Shown here piece by piece: positions 35,992 to 48,329 of a DNA stretch of 64,000 bases. Below the pieces are notes generated by a model. The model saw only the letters and a program-made list of their open reading frames with translations, did not search any database and was not told the DNA's origin. Each line of letters begins with the position of its first letter. The first letter of the stretch is position 1. The DNA is taken from positions 43,511 to 107,510 of the forward strand of contig NW_006768875.1 of assembly GCF_000204055.1 (NCBI RefSeq). The letters run 5' to 3'. The translations under genes and the position numbers were made by a program. Source of the stretch: Melampsora larici-populina 98AG31 (taxonomy: Eukaryota > Basidiomycota > Pucciniomycetes > Pucciniales > Melampsoraceae).

Positions 35992-36846
35992 AACACACGT
36001 GTTGTGTTTATCATTTCAAGTGTATGGGGATACTTCATGTGTTTCTTTGCGATATAGCCTGTAGTTACATTTTTTCTTTCTTTCTTACCTCATTCAACCC
36101 CCTGCTGGAATTCAACCTTGAAGAAACAAGGCTTTATGTGTCATATTTTGTATTATCAAGAGCCCCATTGATGATTGCATGCCGTGCCTGAGGTCTACCT
36201 GCCTGCCTGGGCTCCATTCGGCTCCAGCAGTAACCCTGATCAACCGCCGCACGGCAGCCGTTGAACCTTGTAGGCCGCCTGCCGTCAACATTTCCAGCGT
36301 CAGACACTTGGAAAGTGGGTGCCCTGTAGGCCGCCAATGGGCGTATATTTTGCGCCGCCCGGGCGCCCCCTCACTGACCAGCGCGGGGCGGTCCATCACT
36401 GCGTACAGAAAGGCCGCCCTGCGACAGCCCGCCCGGCCCGCCTGCAGGCAATCAGGCCCCCCGTGTGGTGTATTCTAGATGACTTGTATAATCTCATACT
36501 GTATACCTCCTGTAATTATGCTAACCCATCCGCTACTGTATTACTCCTTCCTTACACCATGGTTCCCTACAGTATGGTTTGTAGCATAATTGGAGAGGTG
36601 TATTAAGGGTTATGTGATCATCAAGGTGTATGATGTGCAGAGAGTGCATTCACAAGTTGAAGTTTATGGGAGAAGTGAGGTACAGAAGGATTTGGGGTTC
36701 AAGCCAAAAAAGAACATATTTGGCCTATTTCAACTTGCACATAGAGAATTGCCTAAGCTAAGTATGTGTTTGGGGGTAACAGCTGTGGATAAAAATACCC
36801 CAAATCTATGTACATCACGGTTTACGGCATGCGGCTGTGGATGCTC

Positions 36847-37900
36847 TTAGTTTCCCTTTTCTTATCAAAGTAGTCATTATCATTTCCAACTTTTCAGAAA
36901 AGACTCCTCTGAAAGCATAGATCAGGAACACGTGGAGCATTCAAAGACTTAGACCCAGTATCCTGTGATAAGGCAAGGTATCACATTGTGGGCAATTCAA
37001 TTTGAAAACACACTAAAACATAACTGTTCCTTCAGCAAGATGCTGCTTGGACTTCTTCAAAGCTTAAAATACTAATAAAAGTTGACTTTCTAGAATTTCA
37101 CAGCACATGGAGGTCAAATGAATTTTAATTTTACAACATTTTTTTTAACTTGAATCCTCGTCAAACAAGCATCCGATTCCCATGAATGGTTTGGCGCGAA
37201 CCTTATCAAGTGGGAGAAATGGGTAAAAGTATTTGGATACAATAAGGCAGTACGAATATGGACAACACATCGGTCTGCCATCACGCATCTGGCAGCGCAG
37301 TCCTCACAAGGTACCTGATGTTCTCACGTCTTGTGCAGATGAGCAACGAATGAGGTTCGAGGGAGTGGCAACCGCTGCGTCGGGCTACGCCGGAGCACTC
37401 GCGGTTTCAAGCACTCGCATGCTGAGACCTCCTTCAAAAGCGTTAAGGTTGGATTCGTCCACGATTTCGCATTATACATACATACCTTTGCTACCAAACG
37501 CGAAGCCTAGATTGCCCAAGCTTAAAGTGAGCTAACGTAAAAGCCTCTTCCTTTCATTATCTGTGACAACAGAGTCACAGACCGCGTATTGATTGCAAGG
37601 CTAAAAGGCTCGATACCTCAATTATCAGTGAACAGATATGGAAAAAGCTTCCTTCTTTCGCTATTTGTGGCATCGGACCACATTAGCATGACCAAGACAT
37701 TCTCGATGCATAAGTCTTTAATGATTTACGTCGATACATTGATAGCTACGCTTTGAACAGAAGAGCCATAACATATAAAATCCCTTGACCATCTGGTCAT
37801 TTGAATTTATAATCAACATTCCAGCGAATATACCATCGTCTCACACTTCATAGCCATCTTTGTATCTCGGTCTCAGCTTAGGTGAAGCTTATATTCGAAA
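36847..37900. other. Intergenic before the four-TM gene
   Basis: No gene is supported. An ORF at 37233-37535 has no recognisable feature. The last 150 bp before 37901 are likely the promoter and leader. Confidence 0.45.
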
Positions 37901-38911
37901 ATGCCTTGTAAGAATTCCGAGTGAGTAACTTTTCCACATATATCACTTGATTGATGAACTTCATCATCAGACTTAATCTTGAATCAAACTTTCTTAGGTA
38001 CCTCCTCGTCGCGTGCGCTCTCCTGACCGGATCATTGGCGGTGACCGAAATTGCATTGACTACTGCCGCATCCCAACTTCTCAATGGACAAAAGACTCAA
38101 GTTGCCGCCGCACTACCGCACGGAATACTTCATGCAGACCCTATCTTTTACGCCGGAGTCGCGATAATTGTCGCCTCATCTATTGCAATCCTCCCATCAG
38201 TTAAGTGCATTAACTTTACATTGCGGGTAGGAAGAATGCTAGAGCCCTTGTCAGAATGATACTGCCTGCAAGTTATGAAATCAGTCTGAAGTTTTGAATT
38301 AGACAAGGAAAAAATACATGTTCTTCCTCATCTAATCTAGCTGAATCCAAGAATCATGATCATTTCATACAGTGCACGCATGATTCTGAAGGCGTATCTT
38401 GCATAGTTTCTTCTTCTTGCAACTCTAACGCATGTCTTTGAATATTCTTTATCTTAGATTTTAGGTAGTGTCTTTCGCCTAGCTAATCGCTGCCCGACGG
38501 GGAATTTCCGATTCTTTGGGATGGCGGCTTTTGCATATTTACCTGTCGTGATAGTTGAAACCGTGATTGGGTTGACATGGCATGCTTCCGTTACATCGGC
38601 TCTGCCTCAATTGTTGGTGAATGAGTTAGTTGCGGGAAGTGGTACAAACCTTTACTATCACGGCTCTATGGTCGAGATCGCTGTTGTTGTGAATGGCTGG
38701 GCAGTATTCACAAGCTTGGTCCTAGCGTAAGCACCTTACTTGATCTTGTACTTCATACGACATGATTGTTTGCTGAGATTGGCGCTGCGCGTATGACAGT
38801 ACGATATTGGAAAGGAAGATGTTCAAGGCTACCCAACAAGAACAACAGAAGATTTCTTCGCCAGTATATTTGACTAATGAGGTGAAAGATAGCTATGAGG
38901 AAGGGATTTAG
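37901..38911 (+). CDS. Four-transmembrane hypothetical protein
   Basis: Four exons fit: 37901-37920, 37998-38199, 38458-38726 and 38800-38911, with a total of 603 nt (200 aa). Four hydrophobic segments are clear: YLLVACALLTGSLAVTEIAL, FYAGVAIIVASSIAILPSIL, AFAYLPVVIVETVIGL and IAVVVNGWAVFTSLVLATIL. The N-terminus is short (MPCKNSE) and the C-terminus polar, with a Gln-rich ATQQEQQK stretch. The fold resembles small tetraspan or MARVEL-type membrane proteins, but I recognise no signature. The first exon of 20 nt would be missed easily. No disabling lesion is seen. Confidence 0.72.
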
Positions 38912-40419
38912 CTTATGTATGAATTGTCTGAGACTCTTGATGATTCCTTACATAGCTCATCTATATGCTCAGCCTTGGAAAAGTGTGACTGGCTTTCGGA
39001 TCTGTTTGGCTCGCCTATCATATTCCAAAGCTTTTATTTATTTATTTATTCGTTCCTTTATTCATTCATTCATTTCTCTAACGGAGTTTCTCAACGCACA
39101 AACATCAGTGGCCTCGAGTTCTGCAGACAGAAACCGGATTTCTTGCCTTATGTCTCCAATTACTAATTATAACGATTTGTTACTTTGTTTTCCATTTATT
39201 GAGCTCGTATTCTGGAATCTAGAGAAGATTTCCTAGCAAATCATGACTGTTTGATCTCACACATGACCCAAAAAAGACAATAGGTATTTTAAACCCTTGA
39301 GTGAGGACAAAGTTTCCTTCATCTGACCACCAACAAGTATATAAGACGCGGAATTTCCACTGATAACAAAACTTGACCTTGATGGGAATGTCCATCACAA
39401 GCGGGTCTTCAACATCCGTCTACGGGTCAGAAACATAGGTATGCGGACCTCGTCAAGAGTTCAGATGACTCACAAAACTCCTAGAAATGTCATATCAGTG
39501 AAGCAGAGTAGATATGAACGCTCAAACCTGTTGGTTGCAAACCAAATCCGTAAATGGCTTACGGGGACCTTGGTGCGTTAATCTTTCCACATCACCATGA
39601 TTCAGTGATTTCTTGACCCAGAATTGAAGAGAGAAAGGATTCGTCTTGAAACTACACAAACTTCTGCAACAAAGGAATTAAACTGAAACGTTAACTATTG
39701 TAAGAGAAAAAATTACAAACTCAAATCATGAGGTCTCAAGGTTACAATGAGACCACATTTCCCAACAAAGCAAATGTAAGCAGAGTTTGACAGCTTGAAA
39801 CATTCTCTCATAATGAGGCAGACTGAAAGGGTAACGGGCCAAAACACAAGTACGGTTTTGAAAACCTATCAAAGTCCTGTAATGTATAGACCATGAACAA
39901 ATCTAGTTCCTCCTTCAGAGATTACACCTTTTGCATTCTTTTGATTCTTGTAGCCTACAAAATAGAGTTCTATTCATCTCTATTCTGTTAATTTTCCTTT
40001 CTGATAAAAAAGGGAACCATTCTACTAAGACATCATTCCAGTTTGGCGTTGCATGTAACCGTTGTCGTGTGATGAAACAGCTATTGCAAACGAAGCTCGC
40101 AATTCAAGAAAGTTATGGACCCAGGGGCCAGTCGACACCACAACTTCCTTTAATCGGCTTTCAAACCCATCGATTCCCACGGTATGAGCAATGAGCACAA
40201 TAAGTTCATGTACATTTCATTATCAATTTGATTTTCATCTAAGAAACAAAACTACAATTCTCATCACATAGTCGGAAGTCCTGCACCTTACAACGACATC
40301 CCATCAATCTCATTCATAACCTACCATAAAACTTAAACTCATCATCTTTTACAATGATACAATTCATAAATTCATTTTGATCATATAAACCTTTTGTCAT
40401 ATTATACCATAGATCTTGT
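38912..40419. other. Intergenic; no gene seen
   Basis: A run of TTTATTTATTTATTCATTCATTCATT-like tetranucleotides lies at about 39030-39075. Several ORFs (such as 39931-40194) lack splice context or domains. The last 200 bp probably hold the UFD2 3' UTR. Confidence 0.45.
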
Positions 40420-43400
40420 TTACCCAATCATCATTTTCTTTTCTTCTTTCTTTTGTGCTAACCATGCGGTGATCCGAGTTTGTAATTCGAGATCTAAAGA
40501 TTTATACAATACAATCAGTACTGAAAAAAGGTCTTTAGATTTTAAAGAAGAGGAATAAAGTAACAGACCAGGTATAACATCTTCAAGTTTCAATGGCATT
40601 CGATTAAACGGATCAGTTTGATCACTCAAAAAGTGTTGTTTGATAGTCGATCTATCAACCGTAGTCTTTGAACTTGGCAAGATCACTGGATCCTTCATCA
40701 AAGTGGCCATAACAGGATCTTGAATACAATAAAGAAAACAAAACAAAACTCCATCAGATCTCTTACTAATTCATGTTTCAGTATAAAAGATTCAAACCAA
40801 AGATCTCACCTAAAAATTCATCAGGAATTTCACCTAATTCTTCTTCAGCTTCAGCTTCAAGTTGTTTCAATTCTTCAATCTTAAGGACCAAAACTTTCAA
40901 TTTTTCCAATTCTTCTATGCTTTTCAAATTCGCCTTTCTTGCAATCCGATCAGCTCTTTCAAACAATTCTTTTTTATATGATCTACCATCATTTGAAATC
41001 GCTTCTTGAAATTCAATTCGATTTGATAAATTTAAATAAACTTGTAAGATATCCGTTAAGAGTTTCTTGGGATAAAAATTAAATTTGTCTGGATCTTTAA
41101 CTTTTAAACTTTGACACTTTGGTCCAGCAAGTGTTTCAAGATTGTAATCTAACATCGCTGCTAATCTAACCACAATCTCTGATTTCAAAAACGCATCTGG
41201 TGTTTCTTCCGTAAAAGTCTTCAACATATTCACATTCTCATTCGCAAGACTTAAGAATGAAGGACATTGTCGTTCATATGAATGTAGTTTACTTTCTTCA
41301 TCTTTTCGTTCGGATTCAGGTAACGCCATCCAAGCTGCGCTATCAGCCATCTTGCTCTCGATCCGATTGACGTCTTGTAATTGTCGAAGGGTCTCATCGA
41401 GAAGATAGGTGACATCGTTCATCAATAAGTTGGCAAATCGGATAAAAGACTCGGTAGTGGATTCTTTCTTCAAGGCTATTCGGTGAGTTTGGTTGTTCCA
41501 AACTTTTCTGAGGATTAAAGCGATATCTGTATAAGATCAAAACCAATTGTAATTTAGCAATTAGATTGGTAACATTGCTGGATTCGACGATATATTGACT
41601 CACATCTTCTCGAGTAAACTTAAGATCCTCAAAAGGCATGTCAGCACAATGAAAGGTCGGTTCAGTAAAGTATTGACAGATCACGTACACTTATCATAAA
41701 ACTGGGAATGACTACCCGTAATCTCAACCTCTGTTAGAGACCAAAAACGCAAGCTGTAAGACAAAATATGGCTTGCACGGCCTTACATTATCACAATAAG
41801 CCACTCACCGACGTAGATCTGCATCAATGCCGACATGAGATGAGACAAAGACATTGGATGGTAATTAAGGGCATCGCCGAGGACACCATTCGGTCGGCCA
41901 GGGATAGGTCGAGTGTTGAAGTACAGAATCTCAATGAACTTGGATTTCAAATGAAAGTTCTTCAGATAGGGTGTAGTGAGAAATACTAGGGTGAATGTCA
42001 AGAGTTCGTCTATCACCGCCGAAGATTGAAGTAGAGTGGGTGGTGAATGTCGTGAGATAAATGAGTAAAATTCAATCACGTCCTCGAGTACATATTCAGG
42101 TAGCATTCGAAAGGCGAGAGGGCAATCTTGAGGTAGGGGTAATCTGTGGGCACGAGCGAGCCAATGTCAACTTGCTGGGATACATGTGAATAGTGGAAAT
42201 TTCGACTCACTTGATAGGAATTTTAGGATGTTGATGCGTAGGATCAACCATCCTGACACACCAAGTCATCACAAAGCTGCAAAAGCTGTTACACTTGGTT
42301 AGAAACTCGGGATCACACATCTGGACCTCATAAGCTGTCAACTTTGCTTCACGAGATGAAAGCTCCAACTAAAAAAATCAAAGACATCAGCCATGATGAC
42401 AATCAACCTTCAGATTATCATATCCCACGAACCTCAAACTTCTCAATGGTAGCCTTGACTCGCGCCATCATAGGTGTCCCATCCCATCTTCGATCTTCTT
42501 TAAGTCGGTTTAACTCTTTCTTCAAATCCTCAATATCTCTGGCTCGTGTCTCCCAATTCTTGGCAACGGAAAGGATTCCCAATCTGAAGATAGCCACATT
42601 GAGGAAAAAAATCTCGCTGATAAAGTTTACAGGTGTCGCTGTGAGCATAAAAAAGAAAGAAAGGTTGGGCAGTAGGGGTAGGGTTCATGATTCAAGATTT
42701 CAGTCTGAGTTGATGATTCTCAATTCTCAAATAAACACTCACAGCCACTCGAATCCTCTTGGGTCAAGAAGGCGTCACATTCTTCTTTGGTAGCACTGAT
42801 CTTGGTTTCTTCCATAATGTTCAAACGTTTAGAGTGTTTGAAGTAAAGAGGATCAACCTTGTCGATCTATGAAATTACAAAAAACACCGTTCTTAGGACT
42901 GTGATCATGAATATCAGAGACAAGAAGTTGAACCCGGTTGGGCGAACGTTGCTGATCATTGCTTACCTTGGAAAATTGAGGATCCAAAAACGGCCCAGCA
43001 AACTGAAGCAAAACAGCCTGAGTGTTGATGATGAAGCCATCTGATGATACGACAGCTGGGTCCACTTGCATTGCAGCCCGTTTGAGATTCAATTGAATCA
43101 CCTGAGCCCAAAACTGCAATACACCCTCTCGTGGCTCAGGGCCTGCTCTGACGATGCGATCGAAGATGTTATATAGGCTGAGCTGCACCTCGAGAGCGAT
43201 CAGACTCTATTTCTAGATGGAGAATGCGGTCAATTAGGGAAATGACAAACATGCAGCGAGTTGAGCGTTTGCTGCAGACTCGTGGTAGCTGAATCAAGAT
43301 CACTACGAGGTCGTTCTTTGGAATTTTTGAAGTACTCTTCGGCGATGACCGGCTTAAATAGTGATCGTAAGACAATTCAGATGTCAATTTCTAAAGGTGT

Positions 43401-44721
43401 ATCTTTCCAAGATTTGAACGAAAAGAAGGGCTTACTGCACGGTCAGGAAAGGTAGAGAGGGCTAAGACTGGGCCAAGTAAGCAAAAAACCTCCAAACTCT
43501 TTCCGTTTACCATATTTGGAGATGATGGCAGCCACTCTGCAAGGCGGGTGACCATCTTGGCTATCGGTTTGACCTCCATGAGATCCACCAATATACGGAC
43601 CGGGGCTCTCCATTCGTGACCGCCTAGATGCCATAAGGCCATCCGCAGATTATTTTCGAGACAGATTTGGCAGATGACTGGTCCCATGATCTCCTCTAGC
43701 CCATCGTCTTGAAACCGCTGGGTGAGCTCGTGGATAAACAACCAAATATGAGGTGTCAAAGGATGAGAAGGTGGCGGATTGGTGAGTAGACAACACAACT
43801 GCATGAACATGTGCTCAGCTGGGGTCTTGTTATTGGGAAACATGGCGGGATCTTGCATAGCGAGACCGGTGTAACTAATGATCAGATTTTTCGCTTGGTC
43901 AATGAGCTGGAGTCTCTCTGTTACAGATGACTTGGAAGCCGAAACTTTGGATCTTTCTTCGATTGTCCTAATCCAGCATGATGAAAGATAGTCGAATGGA
44001 CTTTGATTGGGGAGAGATGCATAGATGGTGGCCATTATCGGGTCATCAGTCATAGAAGATGAATCGAGAGAGAGCCGGGCGATCAAGAGTCGATCTGCGA
44101 TCTCCATGGAGAGTTGTTGGGTAGAATCTGATGACCATTGATCAGTTAACTTGAATTCAAATCTTAAGCGGTCATGAAGGAGAGTACAGACTTGGAGTTT
44201 CCTCTTCAAGTTCTTTTTCGAGATCTGGAAGGTAAGTTTGACTCCATTGAGATTCAGAGGCAACTGATTCCTATGTCATGAAAGAAAGAATAAATAAGAG
44301 GAAAATAAATCCGTTTAAAATGAAATTACATTGGATGGACTAACCTTCAAAGTGACTTTAAAGACGTAAGATACAAAGTCATGTTCCCATTTGCTTAGTT
44401 GTTCAGCACTGAGATAAGTAGGTTTGGATGGTGGTTTTGATGTACGAGTTGGTTGAATATTAATCTTTGTAGGGGTAGAAGAACCTGAGTTTGAAGAAGT
44501 GATCGGAGGTAGCTGTGGGTAGATGCAATGATTTGATTAGAATCCTGAATTGATAATAATCAATGACAGTCTGATTGGATTACTTTTTGAGGTTGATTAG
44601 TAGTTTTGATAACTTTTGTAGTTTGATTAGTAGTTTGATTTGAATTTGAATTGGATGAGGATGAAGGTTGACTGAGTTTAGCTAATCTTTTTAATCTGAT
44701 TTGTTCTGATTTGTTCTGCAT
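40420..44721 (-). CDS. UFD2: Ubiquitin conjugation factor E4 (U-box ligase)
   Basis: Thirteen exons on the minus strand: 44584-44721, 44345-44512, 43436-44263, 43251-43352, 42967-43188, 42743-42866, 42433-42638, 42211-42368, 41809-42143, 41689-41730, 41604-41618, 40810-41526 and 40420-40718. They sum to 3354 nt (1117 aa), the usual fungal length. The N-terminus ([11 protein letters not shown]) and the core motifs ([25 protein letters not shown]) match UFD2. The last 98 residues form the U-box ([23 protein letters not shown]...[12 protein letters not shown]). UFD2 extends ubiquitin chains on substrates with Cdc48 for proteasomal turnover. Exon 11 is a 15-nt microexon; exon 10 ends at a GTACGT donor, not the nearer GTGTAC, because only that keeps the frame. 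The gene looks intact. Confidence 0.93.
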
Positions 44722-44896
44722 CTGAAGCTGTTGGTGAGATTGGTTCTGATTGATTGTTTGACATTGTTTGATGGTGATGGTAAATGGTAAATGGTAAATG
44801 GTAATGGTGTTGGTGTTGGATTGGTTCGATCAACTCAGCTCATCAAGTCACATCAAGTCACATTGTGATCGTCAAGCTGATGCATATACTCAGATC

Positions 44897-45190
44897 TCAC
44901 GCTCACACCCGGGGCCCCGAAGCCACGAGGCGCCCCGGAGGGGCACATGGCCGTGGCCAGGGCTTAGGCCACGCGTGGCCCTCACCACAAGCCCTTCATG
45001 ACCTTCATAGTGCATGAAGTTCAGCTTAATTCCCCTTCAAAGAGTGCCTTAAGCAGGGAGTAGCACCTGAAGATGAGTTGGGCTATGATCAAAAGTTGTT
45101 TCAAGGGCAGGCCACACAGGGCTGGGCAGGGCTGGGCCACGGCCCTGGCCACAGCCCTGGCCACGAAAAAGGTGCCGGGTGTGAGCGTGA
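44897..45190. mobile_element. GC-rich MITE with 8-bp target duplication
   Basis: TIRs TCACGCTCACACCCGG (44897) and its complement (ending 45190) are flanked by CTCAGATC (44889-44896 and 45191-45198). The 294-bp body is GC-rich with repeated GGCC-containing words (GGCCACGGCCCTGGCCAC), in sharp contrast to the AT-rich surroundings. An 8-bp duplication fits hAT. It lies about 180 bp upstream of the UFD2 start. Confidence 0.85.
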
Positions 45191-45659
45191 CTCAGATCAA
45201 ACCTCAGAATACAAGATTTTACTCTTAATTTCGAGTTTTGACACCCTAACACCTCAACACCTTAACACATATGTACTCAGTTTCAAATCTCTTTCAACAT
45301 CTGGTTCCCAAACGCAAACAGAAACCCATCTCGAGAGTTCCAACCAAGAAGATTAACAAGTGGAAACTCTTCAAAGCTCATTTACCACCAAATCAACTGC
45401 CTTGAACACAGGTCATCAACATTGGACTTTGGTCTTTTCCAGCACCGAGCCGCCAAGATCAATAAACTTTACTTCAGTCAAGAACGAAGCACAAAGCACA
45501 AGCACGAGAAGCTCAAGTCGAGCGATTTGAATCAAACCCTACTCCAGTTTGTCAGGCAATCTCATTGATTCATACGTAATCAACCCACGCCCTATCAGGT
45601 TGCCCAAAACTCGCTGCGGATTGGTCACACTGGTCGAAAAGAACGGCAAAGGATTCAGC

Positions 45660-46103
45660 TTTTGATACAAACCACAGTGTATCTTACTCAGAATCCCTTA
45701 CGAAAAAGATTGTTCAACGATGTATCAAGTAACTGGTTGCCGTGGGACTCATGGTCGGAGACTGGACAGACTTCTCACCTCTCTGATCGTGATCGTTCAC
45801 TCATCTTTGCAGCTCACACTGAGCTTATCGACTAGGATGGAATTCTCGATACACGCCCTCGTGAAGCCGAATGCTAGCACATCGAATCTGAAGAATTCTT
45901 TGTCAGTGCCTTGTATGAAGAACCGAAAATCGGCAATGAAGAGACCAGAGGAATCATAGAAGATGTGGCAGAGAATATCACGAGCTGGACCTGTTTAAAG
46001 CGAATATCGATGTCTAGAAAGCACACCCTGGCACCTCGCGCGAGGGAGCAAACTTCACGAACCGCAATCATTGAATTTAAGAGACAAAAAGTCGTTCTTA
46101 CAT
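45660..46103 (+). pseudogene. Coding-like relic of unknown gene
   Basis: One frame reads NPLRKRLFNDVSSNWLPWDS and continues through SDRDRSLIFAAHTELID, a TAG, DGILDTRPREAEC, another TAG, then EEFFVSALYEEPKIGNEETRG to about 46103. The stretches between stops look like real protein, so this is probably a decayed exon. I cannot assign a family. The DNA between 45199 and 45660 may hold earlier exons, but I could not join them. Confidence 0.4.
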
Positions 46104-46384
46104 AGAGCAAGCAATCAGTCGAGATGAACACCTCATAACAATTCATCATCACTTCCACTCTTTGGGATTTGGATGTAAACATTCATCGGGGATTTCATCA
46201 TTTCATTCCTCAATCACTAACACATTTATAACAAGTTTAGTGAATGGAGATAGATTTGAATGGAACTGGACTCCTAGATCTCCATTGGTAAGTAGGTAAT
46301 GACAGGATTTAGATACATCCTACGAGGAATGACTTATTCTCCAAATGCAGGCGATCTGTAGCTCAAACTCGGGAATTACGTCAT

Positions 46385-46465
46385 GGATTCGTGGCCCAGT
46401 GGTAAGGCGCTCGCCTTCGATATAGGCGTAGCGAGAGATCGTCGGTTCGACCCCGGCCGGATTCA
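46385..46465 (+). tRNA. tRNA-Arg (anticodon UCG) with a 9-nt intron
   Basis: The acceptor stem GGATTCG pairs with CGGATTC (46458-46464), followed by discriminator A. The D arm is GCCCAGTGGTAAGGC, the anticodon stem CTCGC/GCGAG, and the loop C-T-TCG-A gives anticodon UCG. A 9-nt intron (TATAGGCGT) follows position 37. The T arm GTCGG-TTCGACC-CCGGC is complete. The internal promoter A box (TGGCCCAGTGG) and B box (GGTTCGACCCC) are consensus. A run of T (46466-46472) follows directly and serves as the Pol III terminator. Confidence 0.93.
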
Positions 46466-47217
46466 ATTTTTTTGCCTTCTGCAGACTCGAGTCCGATACA
46501 TAAGCGGCTTGCCACAATGAGTATCATTGGTGTCTCTAGAACCGTACCATCTGATAAAGTAACATGATATATCATACATATAAATGTTTTTTGCTAATAC
46601 ACATATTATGATTGATTGGTACAATCTATGGATGATGTCAAAGATAGAAAGATAAATCAGAGATTTGGATTGGATTTAAGAACTCTGGAAATATGCATAA
46701 TCAAATCTTTCAAAGATCTTTTTGGAGCTGAAGGAATTACTGGGATTTGCTTTGCCATTCATCTTTCAGATCATACTCATGCCCAGGCTGAAGACCAGAT
46801 ACTCTTTGATTTGAGCTAGCTATGAGTTTTGACTTATATACTGGGGCTCTAGATCATCTCTTGAAGCCTGATCAGATATGCTCAACCTAATGTTACAAAT
46901 GTTTATGAGCAGCAAATTTCCAGAAATTGAGAGTGATAAGAAAACCCAAATGACTACCAAACAAAAAACACTAGACAAACAATGTGAGATGAAAAAGCAA
47001 AGAAAGGTGTCAACTCAAGTCTGATATATACACAAAAACCTAAAATTTTAATTTAAGAAAGCTTTTCTTGAACTATCCTACTCGTACCGGTCTGGATAAG
47101 CCTTGCAAACATCAGCCGTGCTGAGGAATTCTTGCTTCAAGCTCTTGGAGCAAGATTTTTTTTAGGCATGACTGGTGTGGGGTCCAATGTTCGTGAGGAC
47201 TCGCAATCCTATTTTCG
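46466..47217. other. Pol III terminator then intergenic sequence
   Basis: The oligo-T at 46466-46472 terminates the tRNA gene. The rest shows no gene I can support. Confidence 0.5.
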
Positions 47218-47900
47218 GACGGTGTGGAATACATTTTTTCCGGAGAATCCAGAATCATCGTGAGAATATCCGCTGACAGTGATGAGCATCATATTGGATT
47301 GGATAATGGCCTTGCTTTCTGTTATCAGCCGGTCATCAAACGCGACAGCAGAATTTGCGATGGATTCAGGTTTGATGATTGATCAGTACAAACCCTTCAA
47401 ATCCGCTCCCACTCGCGGTACCAGGTTGACACCCATCACTATTTGGGATCATATCACCTTGAAGTTAATATATGGAACTGTCATGCTGAAATCAAACGAC
47501 CCCCATATCTCGATTCGAATCTTCATCTTGAGCTATCTTATATCTACAACTTCGCGATTCATATTTCATCACCTTTCAACTTTGATGGTGCTTCAATAAT
47601 TTTATACGACCTGGCTGAACTCAAGCGGTGTTGTCAAAGCTCACTATCAGTGTATATTCCATGAATCATTAAACTCATCCGTATGAATGAACTTTGATAC
47701 TTCGATACGCTACGTCCCAGAAATACGCTCCAATTGCGATGGGATCTTGAAGATAAAATGTTTGATCGCTTGATAGAGAAACTAGAGAAACTATATAGAT
47801 ACTCTACGGTGGGTATCTGTCCTTCATCGATTTCAGCGAGATACCCTGCTGCCTGCAGGAGATTACACATTCGGATGTCACCTTGACGCGAACGTATGAT
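47218..47900 (+). pseudogene. Decayed ORF of about 230 codons, family unknown
   Basis: A single frame reads DGVEYIFSGESRIIVRISAD and on to GLDNGLAFCYQPVIKRDSRI, a stop near 47377, HHYLGSYHLEVNIWNCHAEI, a stop at 47662-47664, another near 47695, then NTLQLRWDLEDKMFDRLIEK. That one frame keeps protein-like composition for almost 700 bp despite three stops, which argues for a recently dead gene. No domain is recognised. The ORF at 47979-48170 (PEIMLLDFAKEQSNPRSYFA) may be a later part. Confidence 0.45.
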
Positions 47901-48329
47901 CATTTCATTCGGCTAGGGATATGTTCGACCACTGGAGACTTATGAATTTCACCGCTATGAGATGACAACAGCTATGCTGTGACTGGCGCGCAACTATCAC
48001 CTGAAATCATGCTTCTAGACTTCGCTAAAGAGCAATCAAACCCACGTTCATACTTTGCTTGCGGGAGGGATGAAGAACTCTGCAAGATCGATAAGGAATT
48101 TGAAGCATATATAAGTGGTGAACTATTCTTCTTCATTTCTCTATTGCTCATCACCACAAAAGTACATTAGGTATATATCCTCGCAGTCTCATATAATCTT
48201 CTAATCTACTCGATTATACCTACAATCTGTTAGTAGAACCGTGAACGTCTTCTAGTATTTTTGTACATCATTATCTCGAATCCCCAAGAGCCTGAAATCG
48301 ACGACAAGTAGTTCGCGATCTGATCCAAA

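Larger units (their letters stand above)
26614..36846 (+). mobile_element. 10.2-kb two-gene DNA transposon with TTA target duplication
   Basis: Termini GAGCATCCACAGCCG at 26614 and its complement ending at 36846 are flanked by TTA on both sides (26611-26613 and 36847-36849). The similarity continues imperfectly for about 40 bp. Inside lie a large transposase-like gene (27401-33273) and a second gene (33726-35991) on the same strand. Three smaller elements are nested inside the first gene. Length, termini and duplications suggest one old element rather than two separate ones; I found no alternative partner for either end nearby. GC-rich patches (27000-27180, 36180-36470) are unassigned. Confidence 0.65.

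Noticed and set aside
46320..46575. Two minus-strand ORFs over the tRNA gene
   Set aside because: They are antisense shadows of tRNA-Arg and its flanks.
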